Source: Microbacterium sp. CFH 31415 | GTDB lineage: Bacteria; Actinomycetota; Actinomycetes; Actinomycetales; Microbacteriaceae | Length of the DNA stretch: 64,000 nt | Assembly: GCF_022538185.1 (NCBI RefSeq) | Contig: NZ_JAKYXC010000009.1 | Location: forward strand, 214,901 to 278,900 | Direction of reading: 5' to 3' | Shown: piece after piece, positions 10,860-20,754 of the stretch | Position numbering within the stretch: position 1 is the stretch's first letter | Layout of the letters: each line of letters starts with the position of its first letter | Made by a program: the position numbers and the translations under genes | The notes under the pieces: model-generated | The model's database searches: none | Seen by the model: only the letters and a program-made list of their open reading frames with translations | Told to the model about the DNA's origin: nothing

Positions 10860-11647
10860 TGACCACCGTCATCGCTGCGGACGCGTCCACCGACGCCCCC
10901 ACCCAGGTCGAGACGCCGGCAGACACCGGCATCCAGTCGTTCCTCGTCACGTTCATCATCCGTCGCTTCGACCCCGAAGTCGACGAGGAGCCGCGCTGGG
11001 TCGATTACGACGTCGAGCTGTACTCGACCGACCGCGTCCTCGACGCGCTGCACAAGATCAAGTGGGAGGTCGACGGCTCGCTGACCTTCCGCCGCTCGTG
11101 CGCGCACGGCATCTGCGGCTCCGACGCGATGCGCATCAACGGCCGCAACCGCCTGGCCTGCAAGACGCTGATCAAGGATCTCGACATCTCGCAGCCGATC
11201 TACGTCGAGGCGATCAAGGGCCTGCCCCTCGAGAAGGACCTCGTCGTCGATATGGAGCCGTTCTTCGCCTCCTACCGCGAGGTCCAGCCGTTCCTCATCG
11301 CGAACTCGACGCCCGAGCCGGGCAAGGAGCGCATCCAGTCGATCGTCGACCGTGAGGTCTTCGACGACACGACCAAGTGCATCCTGTGCGCCGCGTGCAC
11401 CTCCTCGTGCCCCGTCTTCTGGACCGACGGCCAGTACTTCGGCCCGGCCGCGATCGTCAACGCGCACCGGTTCATCTTCGACTCGCGCGACGATGCCGGC
11501 GACGTCCGCCTCGACATCCTCAACGACAAAGAGGGTGTGTGGCGCTGCCGCACGACCTTCAACTGCACCGAGGCGTGCCCGCGTGGCATCGAGGTGACGA
11601 AGGCGATCGCCGAAGTCAAGCAGGCGGTTCTGCGCGGACGCCCCTAG
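10859..11647 (+). CDS. sdhB: Succinate dehydrogenase iron-sulfur subunit
   Basis: Electron-transfer subunit of 262 residues. The N-terminal plant-type ferredoxin domain has the [2Fe-2S] motif SCAHGICGSDAM and a further Cys in NRLACKTL. The C-terminal domain carries the [4Fe-4S]/[3Fe-4S] ligands in CILCAACTSSCPVFW and CRTTFNCTEACPRGI. It starts on the ATG overlapping the sdhA stop. About 35 extra residues at the N-terminus, rich in Asp/Thr, precede the domain. It passes electrons from SdhA flavin to the quinone held by SdhCD. Confidence 0.96.
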
Positions 11648-11657
11648 GCTTCCCTGT

Positions 11658-12902
11658 GTGACAGAGCCGCTGCGCGACGACGCGCCGACCGCTCCGCTCG
11701 ACCCCTCGCTCGGGCGCGCCCGCGGCGCGGTGACGGCCGCCTACGTGGCGCAGGGTCTGGGTTACGCGGTGATCGTGACCTCCCTGCCCGCGCTGCAGCA
11801 GCGACAGGACATCCGGGATGCCGCGATCGTGTCGATCCTCGTGCTGGGCGTAGCCGTCGCCGCCGCCCTCGGCTCGGTGATCGCCAACGCCGTCGCCGTG
11901 CGGTGGGGAAGCCGCACGGCGCTGTCGCTCGGCCTGATCGTCCAAGCCGTCGCGCTGCCGGTGATCGCTCTTCCGACCCCCTTCGCGGTGTTCGCCGGCG
12001 CCTTCGGCGTGTTCGGCGTCGGCCTGGGCTGCGTCGACGCCGCCGCCGCGATGCAGGGCGTGGCTGTGCAGCGCGCATACGGGCGCCACCTGCTCGGCTC
12101 GTTCTTCGCCGCGGCGACGGCCGCCGCGATCGCCGGCGCGCTCCTCGTCTCCGCCGTCGCCCTCACCGCGACGGCCGCCGGCATCGCGCTGATCTGCGCG
12201 GCCGTGATCGCCCTCGGCGCGGCCGTGATCGGCATCCGATTCCTCCTCCGTGAGGTCCCGATCGACGAGGCGCTGCCGCCCGGCGAGCGCGCGAACCTGC
12301 CGCGCGCCGGGATTTGGATCTTCGGCCTGGTCATCCTCGCGGTCTTCATCGCCGACTCGGCGGTGAGCACCTGGAGCACCCAGTACCTCCAGCTCGACCT
12401 CGAGACGCTCGCGTGGATCGCGCCGCTCGGCTACGCGGCCTACCAGGCGGTCGTGCTGGTCACCCGGCTGGTGACCGACCGCCTGATCCCAGCGCTCGGG
12501 CGTCCGCGGCTCGTCGCGATCGCCGCGGTGACGTCGGCGATCGGCTGCGCCGTCGTCGCGCTGGTGCCGTTCCCGGCCGCGGCGATCATCGGCTTCGCGC
12601 TCGCGGGCGTGAGCGCCGGCGTGCTGATCCCGGTGACGTTCGGCGCAGCCGGCGAGCTCTCCCCCGCTCACAGCGACCAGGTCATCGCCCGCGTGAACCT
12701 GTTCAACTACGCCGGCGCGATCCTGGGCGCCGTCGTCGTGGGGCTGCTCGCCGACGTCACCGGCTACGGACCTGCGTTCCTCATCCCCGCCGTCGCCCTC
12801 GCGGCGATCCTGCTGGCGGTGCGGCGGTTCCGTTCCCCCTCGCGCGTCGGAGAGGTCGCATCGCCGGGCACCCAGGCGACCGGCACCGGCACCAGTCGCT
12901 AA
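11658..12902 (+). CDS. MFS transporter
   Basis: Major facilitator superfamily protein of 414 residues with about 12 hydrophobic segments. Helix 1 starts at GAVTAAYVAQGLGYAV, and a helix 2-3 loop holds RWGSRTALSLG. The central cytoplasmic loop (EVPIDEALPPGERANLPRAG) separates two six-helix halves. No specific substrate motif was recognised, and it resembles FucP/YbjJ-like members. A TAGGCT box at 11645-11650 ends 7 nt before the GTG, suggesting a leaderless message of its own, although sdhB ends only 10 nt upstream. Confidence 0.8.
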   Translation: MTEPLRDDAPTAPLDPSLGRARGAVTAAYVAQGLGYAVIVTSLPALQQRQDIRDAAIVSILVLGVAVAAALGSVIANAVAVRWGSRTALSLGLIVQAVALPVIALPTPFAVFAGAFGVFGVGLGCVDAAAAMQGVAVQRAYGRHLLGSFFAAATAAAIAGALLVSAVALTATAAGIALICAAVIALGAAVIGIRFLLREVPIDEALPPGERANLPRAGIWIFGLVILAVFIADSAVSTWSTQYLQLDLETLAWIAPLGYAAYQAVVLVTRLVTDRLIPALGRPRLVAIAAVTSAIGCAVVALVPFPAAAIIGFALAGVSAGVLIPVTFGAAGELSPAHSDQVIARVNLFNYAGAILGAVVVGLLADVTGYGPAFLIPAVALAAILLAVRRFRSPSRVGEVASPGTQATGTGTSR

Positions 12903-12911
12903 TCTGACACC

Positions 12912-14228
12912 GTGACGCAGACGCCCTCGCCGGACGCGCAGACGGCGGCCGATGCCGCCCAGCGCGAGGAGGAGTCGCTGCGCGAGCGGTGGGAGGTGAC
13001 CGAAGCCCACCTGCGGCAGCGGTTCGATGTTCCCCTCAGTCGCGCTACGCAGCTGACCGAGGCGACGCTGGCGTGGTTCCCCGTGCGCGTGTGGCGCAAC
13101 TTCCTCATCGAGAACGGCTTCCTGCTCTCGGCCGGAGTCAGCTACGTCGCGCTGTTCGCGTGCTTCGCCGCCATCTACCTCGCGTTCGCGATCACGGGGC
13201 TGTGGCTCGGCGGCAACCCGGATGCTGTGAACGCGCTCATCAATCTGATCAACAGCTACATCCCCGACCTCATCTCGGACAACAGCGCCTTCGCCACGCC
13301 CGAGGAGGTGCAGGCGATCGCCTCGCAGAACTCGGGTGTGCTGGGCTGGACGGGAGTCATCGCGCTGGGCGCCCTCATCTGGACCGCCATCGACTGGGTG
13401 ACCTACACGCGCCGCGCGGTGCGGGAGCTCTTCGCCATCCCGCCCGACCGCCGCAGCTACTTCCTGTTGAAAGCGCGCGACCTGCTCGCCGCGCTGCTGT
13501 TCGGCGCGGTGCTGATCCTCGGCGCCGCGCTGAGCACGATCGGCGCCTACGCGGTCGAGTGGCTGGTGTCGCTCATCGGCTGGGGGGTGGCGAGCAGAGC
13601 CACCGAGCTGACCGTCAGCGCCGGGTCCCTGCTGATCGGATTCGCCGTGACCTCGGCCGCGCTGGCGGGTCTCTTCCGGTTCCTGACCGGCACGAAGCTG
13701 CCGTGGCGACGCATCTGGCCGGGCGCGATCATCGGCGGCATCGGGCTCTCGCTGCTGCAGCTCGGCGCGGGCCTGCTGCTGAGCTACACGCCGTCGAATC
13801 CGCTGCTCGCCGGATTCGCCTTCTTCGTCGGGATGCTGCTGTGGTTCCGGCTCATGGGCATCGTCATGCTGGTCGCCGCCTCGTGGGTCGCCGTCGCCGC
13901 CCGCGACCGCGACGTCGCGATCCTTCCGCAGACCGAGGCCGAGCGGATCGCAGCCGAGCATGCCGCGCTCCTCCTCGCGGCACGCGTACGGCTGCGCACC
14001 GCAAAGGACGCGCGAGCGCAGGCATCCTGGTTCCGCCGTCCCTTCGCCGATCGTGCCGTCCGCGAAGCGGAGGAGGAGCTGCGGCAGGTCGAGGCATCCG
14101 CTCCACCTCCTCCGCCGCACTCGGTGAAGGCTCTGACGCCCCCGCCGCCGAAGGCTCCGCGCAAGCCGTCCAAGCGGTCTCCGAAGGCCTCGGACGCGGC
14201 GAAGGGTGAGAAGCCGGGCCCTCCCTGA
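12912..14228 (+). CDS. YihY/BrkB-family membrane protein
   Basis: Membrane protein of 438 residues, YihY/virulence factor BrkB family, with about six hydrophobic segments between residues 75 and 345. The family start SAGVSYVALFACFAAIY is near residue 77. The function of the family is not settled, and the old name RNase BN is wrong for it. The C-terminal 90 residues are cytoplasmic, charged and then Pro/Lys-rich with PPPP repeats, an actinobacterial-style tail. TAATCT at 12900-12905 ends 6 nt before the GTG. It follows the MFS gene by 9 nt and its 3' end overlaps longer versions of the next gene. Confidence 0.82.
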   Translation: MTQTPSPDAQTAADAAQREEESLRERWEVTEAHLRQRFDVPLSRATQLTEATLAWFPVRVWRNFLIENGFLLSAGVSYVALFACFAAIYLAFAITGLWLGGNPDAVNALINLINSYIPDLISDNSAFATPEEVQAIASQNSGVLGWTGVIALGALIWTAIDWVTYTRRAVRELFAIPPDRRSYFLLKARDLLAALLFGAVLILGAALSTIGAYAVEWLVSLIGWGVASRATELTVSAGSLLIGFAVTSAALAGLFRFLTGTKLPWRRIWPGAIIGGIGLSLLQLGAGLLLSYTPSNPLLAGFAFFVGMLLWFRLMGIVMLVAASWVAVAARDRDVAILPQTEAERIAAEHAALLLAARVRLRTAKDARAQASWFRRPFADRAVREAEEELRQVEASAPPPPPHSVKALTPPPPKAPRKPSKRSPKASDAAKGEKPGPP

Positions 14229-14292
14229 GCGCTGGTCCGGACGGGTGGCTTCGCTGCCGATCGTGTCTGCGGTCGCGGATAGGCTGGCGGGC

Positions 14293-15141
14293 GTGCCCCG
14301 CCGAGTTCGCATCGCCTCCGTCAACGTCAACGGCATTCGCGCCGCCACCCGGAAGGGCATGATCGAGTGGCTCGACGCCGCCGACGTCGATGTCCTCGCA
14401 CTCCAGGAGGTGCGGGCGACCCTCGATGAGGTGCAGGCCGTGCTTCCGGGCTGGGAGATCGTCAACGACGAGGCGCTGGCAAAGGGCCGCGCGGGTGTGG
14501 CCGTCGCCACCCGCATGCCCGCCGTCGAGGTGCGCCGTGTGCTTGGGCCTGAGCCGCTGGACTCCGCCGGGCGCTGGATCGAGGCCGACTTCGACATCGA
14601 CGGCGAGCGCCTGACGGTCGTGAGCGCGTATGTCCACACCGGCGAGGCCGACACGCCCCGGCAGGAGGCCAAGTGGGCCTTCCTCGATGCGATGGAGAGG
14701 CGGATGCCGCAGCTCGAGCAGTCGTCCCCGTTCGCGCTCATCATGGGCGACCTCAACGTCGGGCACCGCGAGCTCGACATCCGCAATTGGAAGGGCAACG
14801 TCAAGAAGGCCGGGTTCCTCCCCCGCGAGCGCGCGTACTTCGACCGGTTCCTCGGCGCCGCGGGAGAGCAGGTCACGGCCGTGGACGGAACCACGGGCAC
14901 CGGCCTCGGCTGGGTCGACGTCGGACGCGTGGCCCACGGCGACGTCGACGGCCCGTACACGTGGTGGTCGATGCGCGGACGCGCGTTCGACAACGACAGC
15001 GGCTGGCGGATCGACTACCACCTCGCGACGCCCGCGCTGGCAGCCCGCGCGACGAACTACCAGGTCGTCCGGGCGCCCTCGTGGGACACCCGGTGGAGCG
15101 ACCACTCCCCCGTCGTCGCCGACTACACGCTCGGGCTCTGA
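14293..15141 (+). CDS. xthA: Exodeoxyribonuclease III / AP endonuclease
   Basis: Exonuclease III family enzyme of 282 residues that cuts DNA at abasic sites and removes 3' blocking groups. Visible active-site motifs are NVNGIRAA, LQEVRA (metal-binding Glu), MGDLNVGHRELDI (Asp/Asn pair), WRIDYHLA and the C-terminal SDHSPVVADY with the catalytic His. The GTG at 14293 is preferred to 14206, because the latter would overlap the YihY gene and add residues not typical of the family. A TAGGCT box at 14280-14285 stands 7 nt before this GTG, matching a leaderless message. Confidence 0.92.
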   Translation: MPRRVRIASVNVNGIRAATRKGMIEWLDAADVDVLALQEVRATLDEVQAVLPGWEIVNDEALAKGRAGVAVATRMPAVEVRRVLGPEPLDSAGRWIEADFDIDGERLTVVSAYVHTGEADTPRQEAKWAFLDAMERRMPQLEQSSPFALIMGDLNVGHRELDIRNWKGNVKKAGFLPRERAYFDRFLGAAGEQVTAVDGTTGTGLGWVDVGRVAHGDVDGPYTWWSMRGRAFDNDSGWRIDYHLATPALAARATNYQVVRAPSWDTRWSDHSPVVADYTLGL

Positions 15142-15226
15142 CGAGGCACGGGCCGCGGCATCCGTCGTCCTGGCTCGCGCAGTCCCCCCGACGGCTGCCG
15201 GAAGCCCGCCCGGTGACGGCCCCTAG

Positions 15227-16240
<1,014 letters not shown>

Positions 16241-16267
16241 GCGCGGCTCGTCGCCGGCCGACCGCCC

Positions 16268-16354
16268 GCGCACAACGTCGGCACGGCGGGCAGCGAAGAC
16301 GATCGATCACCGGGTACCGCGGGTGCGGGTACGCGGTTCGCCGACGTTGTGCGC
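16268..16354. repeat. Palindromic element, family 1, copy A
   Basis: An 87-nt element with perfect 15-bp inverted arms, GCGCACAACGTCGGC at 16268-16282 and its complement at 16340-16354. The right arm lies inside the 3' end of the DUF559 gene, where it encodes AHNVGE. The left arm lies beyond the stop. Copies B (17281-17365) and C (62358-62439) have the same arm sequence and nearly the same length. Confidence 0.8.
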
Positions 16355-17188
16355 GCCGCGACGCGCTGCGACGAGTCCCCGCACAGCCTCGACCACGGTG
16401 TCGGGGTGGTACATGATGTCCTCCGCGATCGGCCGCAGCGTGGTGAATCCGAGCGCAGCCGCCGCCAGGTCGCGCCTGCTGTCGCGTCGGCGAGCCTGCC
16501 ACCCCGAGTGATGTGCCTCGCTGTCGCACTCGATGATCAGCCAGCCATCCACGATGAGGTCGACTCGGCCTACCCCGCTGAGGACCACCTGGAGATCGAT
16601 GTCGAGGCCGAGACCGCGCACGAGGAGTCGGACCAGTGTCTCGGGGCCCGACTCGCTCCTCGGATCGAGCAGTTCCCGCAACACCTGGTATCGACGCGGA
16701 AGGCGCGCGAACACCTCGGCGATCCCGACTTCGTCGAGCAGCCCCAGGTGCAGGACGCTATCGAGCGTGGCGATCGCCGCGCGAGGGGACTGACACCGGC
16801 ACGCCTGCGCGACCGCCTCGACGAGGTCTGCCGCAAGGCTCCTCCGAACCACGCCCGACGCACGGAAGTGCCTCACGAAGCGAGCGTCCTTTCGCGGGAT
16901 GCGCGTAGCGGTCCTGTCCATCTGGATATGGGTGCCCGCCGACTCGAGGACGAATACCCCGAGCAGCCGCAGCAGCGAGACACAGTCCAGGCGTCCGCCC
17001 GCTCGCGCGGCCTCGACCAGAAGGGGCGGACAATCGGCTCCCACGTACGAGCCCTTGCGCAGCCGGATGATCCGGCCATCGGCCAGGAGCGCATCGATTC
17101 GCCGGCGCGAGAACTCGAGGCGGAGCTCGGCGTATCCAAGCACGATCGAGTCGAGGATCTTCGCGCGCTCCAAGTCGGGGGTCTTCAT
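16307..17188 (-). CDS. DUF559 / Vsr-like endonuclease-domain protein with AbiEi-like N-terminus
   Basis: Protein of 293 residues. The N-terminal 60 residues (ELRLEFSRRRIDALLADGRI then RLRKGSY) look like the winged-helix of AbiEi-type proteins. The C-terminal third is a DUF559 domain of the Vsr/PD-(D/E)XK type, with VDLIVDGWLIIECDSEAHH, a basic RRRDSRRDLAAAALGF segment and a TTLRP strand. That is the expected order of acidic metal ligands, Glu and HH. Its cellular role is unknown. The gene stands alone, bracketed by two palindromic elements of one family, and its last 16 codons lie in one of them. The ATG at 17188 begins the recognisable domain; no clear Shine-Dalgarno is visible. Confidence 0.75.
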   Translation of the reverse strand: MKTPDLERAKILDSIVLGYAELRLEFSRRRIDALLADGRIIRLRKGSYVGADCPPLLVEAARAGGRLDCVSLLRLLGVFVLESAGTHIQMDRTATRIPRKDARFVRHFRASGVVRRSLAADLVEAVAQACRCQSPRAAIATLDSVLHLGLLDEVGIAEVFARLPRRYQVLRELLDPRSESGPETLVRLLVRGLGLDIDLQVVLSGVGRVDLIVDGWLIIECDSEAHHSGWQARRRDSRRDLAAAALGFTTLRPIAEDIMYHPDTVVEAVRGLVAARRGAHNVGEPRTRTRGTR

Positions 17189-17280
17189 GGCGGAAGGCTC
17201 GCTGACCGCCGGACTCGCAGATCCCCCGCTCCCGACTTCTGTGGAACGGGACGGAACGCGTGCGGCTGCGGAGGAGTCGC

Positions 17281-17365
17281 GTGCACAGCGTCGGCAACTC
17301 GCCTGTGAGGTCGCCTCGTGCCGACGATCGAGCGCTCGGCACCGCGATGTGCCGACGTTGTGCAC
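17281..17365. repeat. Palindromic element, family 1, copy B
   Basis: An 85-nt element with 16-bp inverted arms: GTGCACAGCGTCGGCA at 17281-17296 and TGCCGACGTTGTGCAC at 17350-17365, with one mismatch. It lies between the DUF559 start and the acetyltransferase gene, upstream of the former. Its arms match those of copies A and C. Confidence 0.8.
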
Positions 17366-17415
17366 AGGCTCACGACGCCGAGCTTCTACGCCCTCCCGCC
17401 CGGTAGCCTGAGCCG

Positions 17416-17982
17416 ATGGAACCGGTGACTCTGCGCACGGCGCGGCTCGAGCTGTCGCTGCCGACCGAGGCCGACGTCGACGCCATCCTCGAGGCATGCC
17501 AGGACGCCGGCATCCAGCGCTACACGCCCGTGCCCGTGCCCTACGAGCGCTCGCACGCCGAGGGCTTCGTCGCGCAGGTGCCCCGGGACTGGGAGGCGGG
17601 CAAGAACCTGACATGGGCCGTGCGTGAGCAGGGCGCCCTCGTCGGCACGATCGGCATGTACCGCGTCGACGGCATGGGCAACGGCGAGATCGGGTTCTGG
17701 ATGGCGCCGTGGGCGCGCGGCGGCGGGCGCCTCGCCGAGGCCGCGAACGCCGTGATCGACTGGGGCTTCGCCGCCGATGGCCTCGATCTGACGCGCATCG
17801 AATGGCGCGCGGTCGTCGGCAACACCGCCTCGGCGCGCGTCGCGCGCGCACTCGGCTTCCGCTACGAGGGACTGCTGCGCCAAGCGCTCGCGAACGCCAA
17901 GTACCGCGACGACGGCTGGATCGCCGCACTGCTCAGAACGGACGAGCGGATGCCGCAGCCCTGGCCGGTCCTCGACGAGTAG
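17416..17982 (+). CDS. GNAT-family N-acetyltransferase (RimJ/RimL-like)
   Basis: Acetyl-CoA-dependent acetyltransferase of 188 residues, of the type annotated as ribosomal-protein-alanine or small-molecule acetyltransferase. The N-terminus TARLELSLPTEADVDAI is typical. The fold's core, GEIGFWMAPWARGGG, then GNTASARVARALGFRYEGLLRQ, marks motif A/B with the conserved Asn and the LGF. The substrate cannot be told. TAGCCT at 17404-17409 ends 6 nt before the ATG. The last codons (ERMPQPWPVLDE) come from a short repeat motif seen elsewhere, and the stop region is duplicated downstream. Confidence 0.85.
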   Translation: MEPVTLRTARLELSLPTEADVDAILEACQDAGIQRYTPVPVPYERSHAEGFVAQVPRDWEAGKNLTWAVREQGALVGTIGMYRVDGMGNGEIGFWMAPWARGGGRLAEAANAVIDWGFAADGLDLTRIEWRAVVGNTASARVARALGFRYEGLLRQALANAKYRDDGWIAALLRTDERMPQPWPVLDE

Positions 17983-18120
17983 CGCCGAGCACCCACGCCT
18001 GCCCTGCCCGGTCCGAGACGAGTGGCGTCGAGCCCCGCGCGGGCGTCAGCGCTGGCCGGTCCTCGACGAGTAGCGCCGAGCACCCACGCCTGTCCTCGAC
18101 GACGAGCGCCGAGCCGCCGC
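17961..18120. repeat. Direct repeat duplicating the 3' end of the acetyltransferase gene
   Basis: A 41-bp exact direct repeat, 17961-18001 and 18052-18092. The first copy contains the last codons and TAG stop of the acetyltransferase gene. Each copy includes the near-palindrome CTCGACGAGTAGCGCCGAG. Two diverged copies of that core also occur, near 18010 and 18093, so the region is a short degenerate array. The rest of the gap up to the Fpg gene holds no other gene. Confidence 0.75.
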
Positions 18121-18173
18121 CCGGCGGCGTCAAGCCCGGCACGCCCGTCGGCCGCCCGTGGCAGGATGTCCCC

Positions 18174-19046
18174 ATGCCCGAGATGCCCGAAGTGCAGGGT
18201 CTCGTCGAGTTCCTTCGCGGACGCGTGACCGGACTCGAGGTCACGCGCGTCTCGGTGGCGAACATCGCCGCGCTGAAGACGTACGACCCTCCGGTCGAGG
18301 CCCTCACCGGCGCCCGTATCGCGGGGGTCGCGCGCCACGGCAAGTTCGTCGACCTGGTGACGGCGGGCACGGATGCCGCGCCCCATCTCGTCTTCCACCT
18401 CGCCAAGGCGGGGTGGCTGAGGTTCTACGACCAGCCGCCGACGACGCTCATCCGACCCGGCAAGACGCCGATCGCGCTGCGCGTCGCGCTCTCCGACGGC
18501 TCGGGCTTCGACCTCACCGAGGCGGGCACGAAGAAGTCGCTCGCCGTCTACGTCGCGCGCGACCCGGCCGACGTCCCCGGCATCGCCCGGCTGGGACCCG
18601 ACCCGCTCGACTCCTCCTTCACGCGCGACACGCTCGCCGGCCTGCTGGCCGGCCGCCGCACGCAGATCAAGGGCGTGCTGCGCGACCAGGCCACGATCGC
18701 CGGCGTCGGCAACGCGTACTCCGACGAGATCCTGCACGCGGCGAAGATGTCGCCGTACGCCTTGGCGTCGAGCCTCGACGACGCCGACATCGACCGCCTG
18801 TTCCAGGCGATGACCGACACCCTCGCCGAGGCGGTTGCTGAGGCGTCCGGCAAGCCTCCCGCCGAATTGAAGGATGCGAAGCGTCGCGGCATGAAGGTGC
18901 ACGGACGCCGCGGCGAGACCTGCCCGGTGTGCGGCGACGAGGTGCGCAGCGTCTTCTTCGCCGACAACTCGCTCGAGTACTGCCCGACGTGTCAGACCGG
19001 CGGGAAGATCCTCGCGGACCGGCGACTGTCGCGGCTGCTCAAGTGA
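18174..19046 (+). CDS. Formamidopyrimidine-DNA glycosylase family protein
   Basis: Fpg/Nei-family bifunctional DNA glycosylase/AP lyase, 290 residues, base-excision repair of oxidised bases. After Met removal the chain begins PEMPEVQG, matching the catalytic N-terminal Pro and Glu. The helix-two-turn-helix stretch (DQATIAGVGNAYSDEILHAAKMSPYA) and a C-terminal four-Cys zinc finger (CPVC ... CPTC) are both intact. Whether it prefers 8-oxoG or other lesions cannot be read from sequence. CAGGAT at 18162-18167 stands 6 nt before the ATG. Its stop codon directly abuts that of glpK, which faces it, with no bases between. Confidence 0.88.
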   Translation: MPEMPEVQGLVEFLRGRVTGLEVTRVSVANIAALKTYDPPVEALTGARIAGVARHGKFVDLVTAGTDAAPHLVFHLAKAGWLRFYDQPPTTLIRPGKTPIALRVALSDGSGFDLTEAGTKKSLAVYVARDPADVPGIARLGPDPLDSSFTRDTLAGLLAGRRTQIKGVLRDQATIAGVGNAYSDEILHAAKMSPYALASSLDDADIDRLFQAMTDTLAEAVAEASGKPPAELKDAKRRGMKVHGRRGETCPVCGDEVRSVFFADNSLEYCPTCQTGGKILADRRLSRLLK

Positions 19047-20642
19047 TCAGCCGTCGGTGGTACCCATGAGCGTGCGGGCGTCGTCGTCGACCCAGTCGAG
19101 CGACTTCGACACCGCCTTCTTCCACAGGCGGTAGCGGCGCTCGCGTTCGTCCTCGGTCATCAGGGGTTCGAAGCGCACGTCCTCCTGCCAGTGGGCGCGC
19201 AGCGAGTCGCGCGTGCTCCACACCCCCGTCGCCAGCCCGGCCGCGTAGGCCGCGCCGAGCGCCGTGGTCTCTACGACCTTCGGGCGCACGACCGGGATGC
19301 CGAGGATGTCCGCCTGGAACTGCATGAGCGCGTCGTTCCGCGTCATGCCGCCGTCGACGCGCAGCTCGTCGAGCCCACGGCCGGTGTCGGCGACCACGGC
19401 TTCGATGACGTCGCGCGTCTGGAACGCGGTCGATTCGAGGGCGGCGCGGGCGATGTGGCCTTTGTTGACGTAGCGGGTCATGCCCACGAGTGCGCCGCGC
19501 GCGTCGGGGCGCCAGTACGGCGCGTACAGGCCCGAGAACGCCGGCACGAAGTACGCGCCGCCGTTGTCGTCGACGGTGGCGGCGAGCGATTCGACGTCTT
19601 CGGAGCGCTGGATGATTCCGAGGTTGTCGCGCAGCCACTGCACGAGCGATCCGGTCACGGCGATCGATCCCTCGAGGGCGTACCGCGCGGGTTCCTCGCC
19701 GCAGCGGTACGCCACGGTCGTGATCAGCCCGCTGCCGGAGCGCACGATCTCGGTGCCGGTGTTGACCAGCAGGAAGTTGCCGGTGCCGTAGGTGTTCTTC
19801 GACTCGCCGGCGTCGAAGGCCGCCTGTCCGAATGTCGCGGCCTGCTGATCGCCCAGGATGCCGGCGATGGGCGTGCCGTGCAGGACGTCGGGCAGCTGTG
19901 AGGTGCCGACGACCTCGGACGACGAGCGGATTTCGGGCATCATCGATCGCGGGATGCCCCATACCGCGAGCAGGTCGTCGGACCAGTCGAGCGTGCGCAG
20001 GTCCATCAGCAGCGTGCGCGAGGCGTTCGTGACGTCGGTCACGTGGATGCCGCCGCGAGCCCCGCCCGTCAGGTTCCAGATGACCCACGTGTCGGGCGTG
20101 CCGAACACCAGGTGCCCGGCCTCCGCGTCCTCACGCGCACCCGGCACGTGGTCGAGGATCCATGCGACCTTCGAGGCCGAGAAGTACGTCGCCAGCGGCA
20201 GCCCGGTGGTCTCGGCGAAGCGGTAGGCGCCCTCGCCCGAAGCCGCGCCCGAAGCCGCGCTCGAACTCGAACCCCCACCGCCCGCGTCGCCCGTCCGGAT
20301 GAGCTCGTCGATGCGAGGCTGCGTGCGGGTGTCCTGCCACACCAGGGCATTGTGCACGGGGCGTCCGGTGCGGCGGTCCCACACGATGGCCGTCTCACGC
20401 TGGTTGGTCACGCCGACGGCGGCGATATCGGATGCCGCGACCCCGGCCCGCGACAGGCACGAGGCGATCACCCACTCGGTGTTGGTCCAGATCTCCACGG
20501 GGTCGTGCTCGACCCACCCCGCGCGGGGGAAGATCTGCTCGTGCTCTCGCTGGGCGACCGACACGACGGCGCCCGACGAGTCGAACACGATGGCCCGCGT
20601 CGAGGTCGTGCCCTGATCGATCGCCAGAACGTGGTCGGCCAA
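19047..20642 (-). CDS. glpK: Glycerol kinase
   Basis: FGGY-family kinase of 531 residues, converting glycerol to glycerol-3-phosphate with ATP. The phosphate-binding [10 protein letters not shown] is at residues 9-18. Conserved WFRDN-like and [15 protein letters not shown] segments follow, and [11 protein letters not shown] is near the end. I start at the TTG at 20642, where AAGGAG lies 6 nt upstream, as longer frames give an Arg-rich non-homologous N-terminus. Oddity: a low-complexity Gly/Ser/Ala run of about 15 residues ([20 protein letters not shown], encoded near 20230-20290) interrupts the region before [14 protein letters not shown]. glpD lies upstream on the same strand. Confidence 0.93.
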   Translation of the reverse strand: MADHVLAIDQGTTSTRAIVFDSSGAVVSVAQREHEQIFPRAGWVEHDPVEIWTNTEWVIASCLSRAGVAASDIAAVGVTNQRETAIVWDRRTGRPVHNALVWQDTRTQPRIDELIRTGDAGGGGSSSSAASGAASGEGAYRFAETTGLPLATYFSASKVAWILDHVPGAREDAEAGHLVFGTPDTWVIWNLTGGARGGIHVTDVTNASRTLLMDLRTLDWSDDLLAVWGIPRSMMPEIRSSSEVVGTSQLPDVLHGTPIAGILGDQQAATFGQAAFDAGESKNTYGTGNFLLVNTGTEIVRSGSGLITTVAYRCGEEPARYALEGSIAVTGSLVQWLRDNLGIIQRSEDVESLAATVDDNGGAYFVPAFSGLYAPYWRPDARGALVGMTRYVNKGHIARAALESTAFQTRDVIEAVVADTGRGLDELRVDGGMTRNDALMQFQADILGIPVVRPKVVETTALGAAYAAGLATGVWSTRDSLRAHWQEDVRFEPLMTEDERERRYRLWKKAVSKSLDWVDDDARTLMGTTDG

Positions 20643-20682
20643 CGCCGGCTCCTTCCTCACGGGCGGCACCGCCCGCGTGCGA

Positions 20683-20754
20683 CGCCGGCGCGCGCTCGCG
20701 CGTCCGGCTGCGGTCACGCCGGCGCGCGCTCGCGTGCGTCCGGCTGCGGTCAGG
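20683..20754. repeat. Short tandem duplication between glpD and glpK
   Basis: Two adjacent copies of a roughly 35-bp GC-rich unit (GCCGGCGCGCGCTCGCG then GTCCGGCTGCGGTCA), at about 20683-20716 and 20717-20753, separated only by a 2-nt length difference. It fills the 112-nt glpD-glpK gap. It may fold strongly, but no terminator U-tract is visible. Confidence 0.6.

Noticed and set aside
11616..14993. A minus-strand open frame of 1125 codons
   Set aside because: It is antisense to the MFS, YihY and xthA genes and has no family features; an artefact of GC-rich codon use.
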